From the NCBI RefSeq assembly GCF_010692555.1, contig NZ_JAAHHG010000042.1, positions 732-41,123 of the forward strand: a stretch of 40,392 nt of DNA, written 5' to 3'. Source of the stretch: Okeania sp. SIO3B5. GTDB lineage: Bacteria; Cyanobacteriota; Cyanobacteriia; Cyanobacteriales; Microcoleaceae. A program made the position numbers and the translations under genes. This document shows positions 1-10,100 of the stretch, piece after piece. Under the pieces are notes generated by a model. That model saw only the letters and a list, made by a program, of their open reading frames with translations, had not been told where the DNA came from and did not search any database. Every line of letters begins with the position of its first letter. Within the stretch, counting starts at the first letter, position 1.

Positions 1-1781
1 GGTAAACTACTACCACCAGATTTCCTCATACCTCCTATACAAATCAACCAAAAATTAACTCCTACTCTGACAGAATTAGTAACTCAAGTAGATAATGAAA
101 CAACAGCGTCTTTTGAAACAAGCTTAGAAGAATTAAGCAGAGATTATATAGTACAAGCATTACAGTCAATGAGTTGGTCATACAAACCAACAGAAAGCTT
201 TGCATTTGATGTAGCAGCCCAAAAATTAGGTATAGTTCCTACCCATCGACCACTGTTTAAGCGTTTGCTGCAAATATTAACAGAGTCAGGAATACTCAAC
301 TCAAAGAATCAGCAGTGGGAAGTATCACAAACCTTAGCTGAAGTCAAGCCTACGGAAAAAATCAGCAGTTTACAGAAGAAATATCCAGAAGAAACAGCAG
401 CATTGACACTACTCTCTCGTTGTGGGTCTAAACTAAGTGGGGTATTACGAGGAGCAATAGACCCAGTAGAGTTAGTGTTCCCCCAAGGAGATTTGACAGC
501 AGCGACTCAACTTTATGAAGACTCAACAGTAGCAAAAGTGATGAACACAATAGTAGAAAGAACCATCACCAAAGCTATAGAAAAATTACCCAAAAGCCGA
601 GGAATCAGGTTGTTAGAAATAGGAGGGGGAACAGGAGGGACTACAAGCTATATCCTACCTCATCTAACTCCTCAGCAAACCGAATATACATTCACGGATA
701 TAGGGGCATTATTTACAACGAAAGCTCAAGAGAAATTCCGGGATTATAAGTTCATAAAGTATCAAACTTTAGACATAGAAGTAGACCCGACAACTCAAGG
801 ATTTGAGGCTCATCAATATGATGTAATTATTGCAGCTAATGTACTTCATGCAACGACAGATATGAAGCAGACATTATCTCATGTGCGAGAACTGTTAGCA
901 GATGGGGGAATGTTGGTGTTATCTGAAGCAACAGCTAAAACAATATGGATAGATTTAGTATTTGGGTTGTTAGAAGGATGGTGGAAATTCAGGGATTATG
1001 AATTACGACCAGATTATCCTTTGTTGAGTCGTGAAAAATGGCATCATGTATTGAGAGAAACGGGTTTTACTGAAGTAGTTACTATGCCAGAAGTGGAGGG
1101 AATGGCAGAAACCTTGTCAGCACAAACAGTAATTGTAGCTAAAAGCTCTCAAAGGAAGTTAGAACAAAGGAATGATGATTCTAAGAGTTGGTTGATACTG
1201 GCAGACAAAAAGGGAGTAGGGCAACAGTTAGCGACCGTACTCCGCTCAGTAGGAGAGGTTTGTACTTTAGTATTTGCGGGAGAAAGGTATCAACAGATAG
1301 CTCCGGGAGAGTTTACTATTAATCCTAATCAAGCTAAAGATTTTGAGGAGGTAATAGAGACAGTGGCGCTTAAGTCACCATCATTGTATGGAGTGGTACA
1401 ATGTTGGACGACTGAAGCGGGAGTGGGGAATGGGATTAATTCTGAGGAGTTAGGAAGTTTATCGAAGTTAGGGTGTGGCACAACTCTATCTTTAGTACAA
1501 GCATTGGTGAAAGGCGGGTTATCAACTGTCCCTCGATTATGGTTGGTGACAAATGGTGCTCAGGCGGTGCCGAATAATCATCCGGTGATACCAGGAGTAG
1601 CTCAATCTTCGGTATGGGGAATGGGGAAAGTGATTAGCTGGGAACATCCAGAGTTGAACTGTACTCGTATAGATTTGGACCCAGAGGAGACTTTAGAGGG
1701 TAAAGTTGATGGGCTATTTAAAGAAATTTGGTCGGAGGATAGGGAAGACCAGGTAGCATGGCGTGGGGATAGTCGTTATGT
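1..1781 (+). repeat. Copy 1 of perfect direct repeat (MT + structural KR)
   Basis: Identical by eye at every base to 22078-23858 (offset 22077). It reaches the left edge of the window, so its true left end is unseen. It covers the DH-MT linker, the whole C-methyltransferase and most of the structural KR. The first mismatch is at 1782 (A, against G at 23859), a silent GTA/GTG change; the sequences then diverge and an ER follows in this copy. Confidence 0.95.
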
Positions 1782-4074
1782 AGCTCGGTTGGTGGGTAGT
1801 CGTTATCGGCAACCAGTAGCACAAAAGTTGGTTGCATCACAACCATTCAAACTAGGAAGTTCCCAGAAGGGTAGTTTGGATAACTTAATCCTAGAGCCAG
1901 TTACGAGACGTTCGCCAGGAACAGGAGAAGTAGAGATTAGAGTGAAGGCAACAGGATTGAATTTTCTAGATGTAGTATCTGCATTAGGATTAGTTCCTCA
2001 GCAAGTAGATGGAATGTCTCAAAAACACTTAGTAGAGATGGACAGTTTTGGTGGGGAGTGTGCCGGTGAAGTAGTAGCTGTAGGGTCAGAAGTCAGAGAT
2101 TTTCAAGTGGGTGACTTAGTTATGGCTATGGCTCAAGGCAGTTTGAGTAAGTATGTAACTGTTGATACTACCTATGTGGCGCTCAAGCCAGAAAATCTGA
2201 GCTTTGAAGAAGCAGCATCTATTCCAGCTAATTTTTTAACAGCTTATTACGCTTTGCATCATGTGGCTAAGATTAAGGATGGGGAGCGCATTCTGATCCA
2301 TGCTGGAGCCGGAGGGACTGGAATGGCAGCGATTAAAATTGCACAGCAGCTAGGAGCTGAGGTTTTGGCTACAGCAAGTCCGCCCAAATGGGAGGCATTA
2401 CGAAATCTGGGTGTGAAACATATTATGAATTCCCGGACATTAGAATTTGCTGACCAGGTGATGGAAATAACTCAAGGTCAAGGAGTTGATATTGTACTCA
2501 ACTCCCTGACTTCTGGGGAATTTATTAGCAAGAGTATGTCAGTAGTAACTCAGGGTGGTCGGTTTGTGGAAATCGCTAAGCGCGGAGTATGGTCTTCCAG
2601 CCAAGTAGCAGCAGTCAGACCGGATGTATCTTATTTTGTGGTAGATTTACTTAAAGAGTCAATAGAGCAACCGGGATTAATCAATTCTATGTTGCAAGGG
2701 TTGAAAGAGGAATTTGGCAATGGTTTACTACAACCACCACCAATAAAGGTATTTCCAATAGAGGAAGTCATTGATGCCTTCCGTTATATGCAGCAAGCTA
2801 AACATATAGGTAAGATTGTTGTAACTCAAACACAACCTGATGCTAGGACTAAAAAGTCTTTAAGTTTCCGTTCTGGAGCAAGCTATTTGATTACAGGAGG
2901 TATGGGAGGTTTGGGTTTACTGGTAGCAAATTGGATGGTGTCAAAGGGGGCTAAACATCTAATCTTGTTGGGACGCCGTTCACCGGATGATACTGCTATC
3001 AAAAAAATAACCGAGTTAGAAATGGCAGGAGCAGAAGTGGTAGTGGAAAAAGCCGATGTATCTGATGGGGAATCGATGAGAGGTGTATGGCAGAGAATAG
3101 AGGAGTCAAAGAGATCCTTAGGAGGAGTGATTCATTCGGCGGGGATGTTATCAGATGGAGTGCTGCAAAACCAGACTTGGTCTAGTTTTGAACGGGTGAT
3201 AGCACCGAAAGTGCAGGGTGCTTGGCATTTGCATCAATTGAGTCTTAATCAATCATTGGACTTTTTTGTGCTGTTTTCTTCGGCAGCATCTCTGTTGGGT
3301 TCATCTGGTCAGGGAAATCATTCTGCAGCTAATGCTTTTCTTGATGGTTTGGCTCATTATCGTCGAACTATGGGATTACCGGGATTGAGTATTCATTGGG
3401 GAGCAGTTTCTCAAGTGGGAGAGGCGGCTGAAAGGGGTGCAGATGTGAGGGCAAGTCAGCAGGGGATGGGTGTAATATCTCCGGCTCAGGTATTGGAGTC
3501 TTTAGAGCTATTGATGAGTGGTTCGGATGTGGAAGTAGGGGTAGTGCCTATTGAGTGGTCTCTGTGGCAGGAGAAAGTGACGCAGTGGGCGTTTTTAGAG
3601 GATTGGCAGGAAACTATATTGGAGGTAGCTAAACCATCGAAGTCAGATTTTCTATTAAAGTTGGAGGCTACACCACCTAATGAGCGTCGCTTGTTGTTGG
3701 TGGCTCATGTGCGTCGTCAGGTGGCTCAAGTATTGGGGATTAGTCATGCTGAATCAATTGCAATGGATACAGGGTTTTTTGATTTGGGTATGGATTCTTT
3801 GACTTCTGTGGAGTTGAGGAATAAATTGCAAAGTAGTTTGAAGTGTTCGGTACCTTCGACTCTGGCTTTTGATTATCCAAAGCTTAATAAGCTAGTAGAT
3901 TACTTGGCCCAAGAATTAAGTTTAATAGATGTTCAACAAGAGGAGACTGAGTTGCGATCGCCTGACTTATATAAAGAAAAGTCATCCGAGTTATCAGAGC
4001 CTAGACCACTGACAGAAGTTGAATTAGAAGTATCAGTTATTGAAGCAATTGAAAAATTAGAAAAATTCATCTAA
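1..4074 (+). CDS. PKS module, 3' part: MT-(structural KR)-ER-KR-ACP (5' truncated by window)
   Basis: The frame is open from base 1, so the true start lies upstream; the first in-window ATG (169) is internal. Residues are numbered from base 1. In order: C-methyltransferase (about 50-380; SAM loop LLEIGGGTGG at 204-213), structural KR half (about 393-600), enoylreductase (about 610-945; NADPH loop IHAGAGGTGMAA at 766-777), catalytic KR (about 955-1190; GGMGGLG), ACP (about 1230-1305; GMDSL, phosphopantetheine Ser1266), and a C-terminal tail ending in a helix rich in Glu and Lys, a likely docking element. Role: last part of a malonyl-extending, alpha-methylating, reducing module. Odd: the KR active-site motif reads GQGNHSAAN with His1107 where Tyr is expected, so ketoreduction is doubtful. 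Bases 1-1781 are identical to 22078-23858. The next gene starts 98 bp downstream and is probably the next assembly-line subunit. Confidence 0.95.
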   Translation, partial: GKLLPPDFLIPPIQINQKLTPTLTELVTQVDNETTASFETSLEELSRDYIVQALQSMSWSYKPTESFAFDVAAQKLGIVPTHRPLFKRLLQILTESGILNSKNQQWEVSQTLAEVKPTEKISSLQKKYPEETAALTLLSRCGSKLSGVLRGAIDPVELVFPQGDLTAATQLYEDSTVAKVMNTIVERTITKAIEKLPKSRGIRLLEIGGGTGGTTSYILPHLTPQQTEYTFTDIGALFTTKAQEKFRDYKFIKYQTLDIEVDPTTQGFEAHQYDVIIAANVLHATTDMKQTLSHVRELLADGGMLVLSEATAKTIWIDLVFGLLEGWWKFRDYELRPDYPLLSREKWHHVLRETGFTEVVTMPEVEGMAETLSAQTVIVAKSSQRKLEQRNDDSKSWLILADKKGVGQQLATVLRSVGEVCTLVFAGERYQQIAPGEFTINPNQAKDFEEVIETVALKSPSLYGVVQCWTTEAGVGNGINSEELGSLSKLGCGTTLSLVQALVKGGLSTVPRLWLVTNGAQAVPNNHPVIPGVAQSSVWGMGKVISWEHPELNCTRIDLDPEETLEGKVDGLFKEIWSEDREDQVAWRGDSRYVARLVGSRYRQPVAQKLVASQPFKLGSSQKGSLDNLILEPVTRRSPGTGEVEIRVKATGLNFLDVVSALGLVPQQVDGMSQKHLVEMDSFGGECAGEVVAVGSEVRDFQVGDLVMAMAQGSLSKYVTVDTTYVALKPENLSFEEAASIPANFLTAYYALHHVAKIKDGERILIHAGAGGTGMAAIKIAQQLGAEVLATASPPKWEALRNLGVKHIMNSRTLEFADQVMEITQGQGVDIVLNSLTSGEFISKSMSVVTQGGRFVEIAKRGVWSSSQVAAVRPDVSYFVVDLLKESIEQPGLINSMLQGLKEEFGNGLLQPPPIKVFPIEEVIDAFRYMQQAKHIGKIVVTQTQPDARTKKSLSFRSGASYLITGGMGGLGLLVANWMVSKGAKHLILLGRRSPDDTAIKKITELEMAGAEVVVEKADVSDGESMRGVWQRIEESKRSLGGVIHSAGMLSDGVLQNQTWSSFERVIAPKVQGAWHLHQLSLNQSLDFFVLFSSAASLLGSSGQGNHSAANAFLDGLAHYRRTMGLPGLSIHWGAVSQVGEAAERGADVRASQQGMGVISPAQVLESLELLMSGSDVEVGVVPIEWSLWQEKVTQWAFLEDWQETILEVAKPSKSDFLLKLEATPPNERRLLLVAHVRRQVAQVLGISHAESIAMDTGFFDLGMDSLTSVELRNKLQSSLKCSVPSTLAFDYPKLNKLVDYLAQELSLIDVQQEETELRSPDLYKEKSSELSEPRPLTEVELEVSVIEAIEKLEKFI
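3954..3961. repeat. HIP1 octamer GCGATCGC (also at 12209-12216, 14045-14052, 19048-19055)
   Basis: Four exact copies of the highly iterated palindrome typical of cyanobacterial genomes lie inside coding sequence. They support cyanobacterial origin; no gene-specific function is claimed. Confidence 0.85.
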
Positions 4075-4172
4075 ACCATTTTTATACTTTAGACAATAAA
4101 ACTCAACAATCCAACACACATTACTTCTATTTACTAATTCCAAAACTACAACTATAGCGTAATCAAAACAAA

Positions 4173-7100
4173 ATGAATCCAAAAGAAACACAAAAAAAAC
4201 AACAATTAAATTCTCCTTTAGATTTAGAAAGAGCACTTAAAGCTCTCAACAAGGCATACTCCAAACTAGAAAAATACGAAAATCAAAACAAGGAAGCCAT
4301 CGCTATTATTGGAATGGGTTGCCGTCTTCCAGGAGGCCCTTCTACCCCAGAAGCCTTCTGGGAACTTTTACAAAACGGAGTAGATGCGATTACAGAAGTG
4401 CCAGCAGACCGATGGCCTATTAACAAGTATTACGACTCCGACCCTACCGCTCCCGGTAAAATGTATACTCGTTATGGAGGCTTCATAGAGGGAATACAAG
4501 AGTTTGATGCTAATTTCTTTGGTATTTCTCCGAAAGAAACAGTTCATCTAGACCCTCAACAGCGATTACTTCTAGAAGTGAGTTGGGAAGCTTTAGAGCG
4601 TTCAGGAATAAATTATCAAAAACTTACAGGAAGCTCTACTGGTGTCTTTGTTGGCATTTGTAGTAATGACTATACTCAAAAGATATTAAATCAAGGCTTT
4701 GAACAAATTGATGCCTATATAGCTTCAGGAAATAGTCACAGTACAGCATCAGGAAGAATTTCTTACCTTCTGGGGCTAAAAGGACCGAGTTTGGCAGTAG
4801 ATACAGCTTGTTCTTCTTCCCTAGTGAGTATCCATTTAGCTACGACCAGTTTAAGAAATAGAGAGTGTAATTTAGCTCTAGCGGGAGGAGTAAATGCATT
4901 AATATCTCCAGAATTTAGCATCAATTTTTCTAAGGCCAGAATGTTATCTGCCGATGGTCGATGCAAAACTTTTGATGCTACTGCAGATGGATTTGTCCGT
5001 GGTGAAGGATGTGGTATGGTCATACTTAAGCGTTTTTCTGATGCTGTAGCCGATGGGGATAATATTCTGGCTGTGATTCGTGGAACTGCCATTAACCAAG
5101 ATGGTGATACCAGTGGATTGACTGTACCTAATGGGCCATCCCAGCAAGCAGTGATTGGTCAAGCCTTGGAAAATGGAGGAGTAGACCCAGCTAGTATTAG
5201 TTATATAGAAGCTCATGGCACAGGCACATCTTTGGGAGACCCTATTGAAGTGGGAGCAATAGGAACGGTATTTGGCAAAACTCACTCTCAAGAGCAACCT
5301 GTAATCATTGGTTCAGCCAAGACTAATATTGGTCATTTGGAGGGAGCAGCAGGAATTGCCGGTTTGATGAAGGTAGTATTGCAACTGCAAAATCAGAAAA
5401 TCGCCCCATCACTGCATTTGAATCAGCCAAATCCCTATATTAATTGGGACCAATTACCGGTACAAGTCGCGACTAAGCTGACCTCTTGGCAGACAAATGC
5501 TAAAAGTCGCATAGCAGGGGTTAGTTCTTTTGGTTTTAGCGGCACTAATGCTCATGTAGTTATAGAAGAAGCTCCCTCCAAAGTCAAAATTCAGAATAAT
5601 GTTGAACGTCCAATTCATCTCTTAACTCTGTCAGGGAAAACAGAAAAGGCTCTGGAAGATTTAGTCAGTAGTTATCAAAATTATCTAGAAACTAATCCCG
5701 AGTTACCCCTAGCAGATATATGTTATACAGCCTCCACAGGTAGAGCCCATTTTAATCATCGACTAGGGGTGATTGCATCTGAGCCCAAGGAATTAATGGA
5801 GAAACTGCTTGGGTGGAAAACTGAGTCAGAATTAGTAGGAGTATTTAAGGGACTTCCAAATAGTGAAAGTCCCAAAATAGCATTCCTATTTACAGGTCAA
5901 GGTTCCCAGTATATAAATATGGGGAGACAACTGTATGAACAAGCACCAACTTTCCGTCAAGCTTTAGAGGAATGTGCTCAAATTCTCAAACCCTATCTGG
6001 AAACATCTATATTGGAAATCATCCACCCTGAAGCTCCAGAAAACTCAAGTACTTTAGACCAAACAGCCTACACCCAACCTGCCATATTTGCCCTGGAATA
6101 CGCCCTGTTTAAATTATGGTCTACCTGGGGAATCAAACCCAATGTAGTCATGGGTCACAGCGTCGGAGAATATGTAGCAGCTTGCATTGCCGGAGTATTT
6201 AGCCTAGAAGACGGTCTCAAACTAATAGCCATGCGAGGAAAGTTGATGCAAAAATTACCCTCCGGTGGTGAGATGGTATCCGTAATGGCATCAGAATCTC
6301 AGGTAACAGAGGCTATAAAAGAATATACTTCCCAAGTAACAATAGCAGCAGTTAACGGACCAGAAAGTATCGTAATTTCAGGTGAGAGTGGAGCTATAAC
6401 AAATATTTGTAATTTTTTTGAATTAGAAGGAGTCAAAACCAAACAATTACAAGTATCCCATGCATTCCATTCCCCATTGATGGAACCAATGTTAACAGAA
6501 TTTGAAGCAGTAGCCAAAGAAATCACCTATAATCAACCAAAAATACCACTAATATCAAATGTTACAGGTACTGAAGTAGGTGCAGAAATAACCACTGCTG
6601 AATATTGGGTGGGTCATGTGCGTCAACCAGTAAAATTTGCCCAGAGTATGAAAACTCTGGAAGAGCAAGGATATGAAAGCTTCCTGGAGATAGGACCCAA
6701 ACCAATATTGTTATCCATGGGAAGGCAATGTGTAACAGAAGATATGGGAGAATGGCTGCCCTCATTACGTCCTGGAGTGGATGAATGGCAACAAATGCTA
6801 TCAAGCCTAGGAAAATTGTATGTACAGGGAGCCAAAATAGATTGGTCAGGATTTGACTCTGACTATAGTCGTCAGAAAGTAGCATTGCCCACATATCCAT
6901 TCCAACGGGAACGTTATTGGGTGGAAACAACAGAAAACAAACAGAAACAACATCAAAACACAGACAATATTCAACAAACTCCCATTTTCCAACTACTCAC
7001 CCAAGGAAACACAGAAACCCTCACCCAACAACTAGAAACAACAGGCAAGCTTTCATCAGAAAAACTGAAACTCTTACCAGAACTATTAGAGATATTAGCC

Positions 7101-10100
7101 CAACAACATCAAGAACAACTAACAGCAGCAACCATCAAAAACTGGTTCTACGAAATTCAGTGGCGACCCCTCACTCAAACCAACTCCAACACAAACATTC
7201 AACCAAGTCATTGGTTAATCTTGGCTGATACCACAGGAGTAGCCGAAAAACTTGCCCAAAAATTACAACAACAGGGTCACGAATACAGCTTAGTTTATCG
7301 AGGCGAGAACTATCAAAAACCAACAGCAAATACTTATCAACTCAACCCTCATATTCCCCAAGAATTTGAACAACTGTATCAAGAAATTCAACAAAATACT
7401 CAAACTCCCATTACGACGTTAATTCATTTGTGGAGTTTAGACGCTCCCGACTCAAAAGACTTAACCCTTGAAACCTTAGAATCAAGCCAAATCTGGGGAT
7501 GTGGCAGCGTAGTGCACCTGTTACAAACCCTACTCAAAAACCCCAGGGTTCCCGAACTGTGGTTAATAACCCGTGGTTCCCAGTCAGTATTATCCAACAC
7601 AGAAAATCAGATAACAGGACTAGCAGCCTCACCATTGTGGGGATTAGGTCGAGTAGTGTCTAATGAACATCCCCAATTATGGGGAGGACTAATAGATCTG
7701 GACCCACAAAGTCCAGCAGCAGACGAGACAGAAATGTTATGGCAATTATTAGTTAACCAACAAGAAGAAGATCATCTAGCCTTACGAGGTAAAAACACCT
7801 ATGTAGCTCGTCTAGTTGACAAAGATACTCCAGAATTTGCTCAACCCCTATCCTTATCATCAGATGGTAGTTACCTAATAACAGGAGGGTTAGGAGCTTT
7901 AGGATTACATACAGCCCAATGGTTGGTGGAAAAAGGAGCGAAAAATATTGTTTTAACAGGACGTCGCCCTCCCACAGAAAAAGTGACCGAGTCCCTAAAA
8001 CAATTAGAAGAAAAAGGATGCCAAGTGAGAGTGTTGTTAGGGGATGTTGCTGTTGAAGCAGAGCTAGAGAAAATTCTGGAACAAATTCAGACATCAATGC
8101 CAACACTCAAAGGCATAATTCAGTCAGCCGGAGTGCTAGATGATGGAACCATACAACAAATGAATTGGGAACGTTTTGCCAAAGTCATGTCGCCAAAGGT
8201 AATAGGAACTTGGCACTTACATAAATTAACCCAAAATCTGCCATTAGATTTCTTTGTCTGTTTCTCATCAATAGCTTCGATGTTGGGGTCCCTGGGTCAA
8301 GGAAACTATGCTGCAGCCAACGCCTTTATGGATGCTTTAGCGAGTTATCGTCGCAGCCAAGGATTATCAGGACTAGCCATTAATTGGGGAGCCTGGGCAT
8401 CAGAGGGCATGGCGGCTCGTTTAGCAGTGGAGCATCAAAATAGGATGCACAACAGTGGGATAACTGAAATAGCCCCCAAAGAAGGAAAGTATGCCTTAGA
8501 TTTACTGTTAACCAAGAAATCGGCTACAGCTCAGGTAGGAGTAGCAGGTATACAGTGGCAGGTACTGGCAGAAAGTTGGAGTGGTATCAAAATCAATTCA
8601 TTACTAAGAGAATTATTACAGCAAGAGGAATGGTTGGAACAAGATACACGGAAACAGAAAGTCAAAGGCGAATTTTTAGCAAAATTAGAGGAAGCATCAA
8701 ATGAGAAACGTCAAGAAATTTTAATCGAATACATTCGAGGGGAGGTAGCTCAGGTACTAGGTTTCAGTTCGTCTAAATTACCAGAAGTGAATGTAGGCTT
8801 GATGGAAATGGGAATGGACTCTTTGATGACAGTAGAATTAAAAAATCGACTGCAAAATCAACTAGGAACCAAGTTACCTGAGACAATAGCCATCGAATAT
8901 CCAACCATTGCCAAATTATCTTTATATATAGAGGAATTAATGGGATGGAATACAACAGAAAGTGACCCATCCTCTGAAGAAACCGAAACCCAATTGATGA
9001 TGGAGCGCTCAAGAAGTGAAGCAATAGCCATCATCGGCATAGGCTGTAGATTTCCCGGAAATGCCAACACACCAGAAAGCTTCTGGGAATTGTTATCCAA
9101 TGGCAAAGACTCCATTACAGAGATTCCCCTAGAACGTTGGGATCTAGATTCCTACTACGACCCCAACCCTGATACTCCAGGGAAAATGTATATCCGTCAC
9201 GCAGCATTAGTAGAAAAAGTAGATCAGTTCGACCCACGATTTTTTGGAATCTCTAACCGAGAAGCTTATAGTCTTGATCCACAGCAACGCTTCATTTTGG
9301 AAGTAACTTGGGAAGCTTTAGAAAGAGCTGGTATTAACCCTCAACAATTAGAAAACACTCAGACAGGGGTGTTCCTGGGTATCGGTCAAAATGATTACGC
9401 GAATTTAGGTTTTCACCAAGCAGCCGAAGATATAAGCCCTTACGATGCTACAGGAAATTTGTTTTGTTTTGTAGCAGGTAGGTTATCTTACTTTTTAGGA
9501 ACGCAAGGTCCATCAATGGCAATAGATACAGCTTGTTCATCATCTCTAGTAGCTATCCATGAAGCTTGTGAGAGTCTGCGTCAGGGTGAGTCCAACTTGG
9601 CTTTGGCTGGAGGAGTTCAACTAATTCTCTCTCCCGAAGTAACAACCGCACTATCAAGATTAAAGGCTCTAGCACCTGATGGTAAGTGTAAAACTTTTGA
9701 TGCTGCTGCAGATGGTTTTGGTAGGGGAGAGGGATGTGGCATTGTGGTACTGAAGCGTTTGTCGGATGCGCTCAAGGATGGGGACAGGATATCAGCAGTA
9801 ATTCCTGGTTCGGCTGTTAACCATGATGGACCAAGTAGCGGAATGACAGTACCGAATAAACTGGCTCAGGAAAAACTGATTCAGAAAGCTCTCAAAGCAG
9901 CCAAGGTAAAACCGTTACAAGTGAGTTATGTGGAAGCTCATGGTACAGGAACTTCTCTAGGAGATCCTATGGAAGTGAGAGCTTTAGCTAGGGTGTTTGA
10001 GGAGGGACGTGATCAGGAAAATCCATTGAACATCGGTTCAGTTAAAACTAATATCGGTCATCTGGAAGCAGCAGCTGGAATAGCAGGTATGATTAAGGTG

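Noticed and set aside
169-171. ATG 169 as the start of the first gene
   Set aside because: The frame is open to base 1 and residues before it match the interior of the second copy (22078 onward), so this Met is internal to the PKS.
6917-7228. Overlapping + strand frame of 103 codons in the AT-KR linker
   Set aside because: It arises from an A/C-rich stretch with few stop codons; Thr/Asn/His-rich product, no ribosome site.
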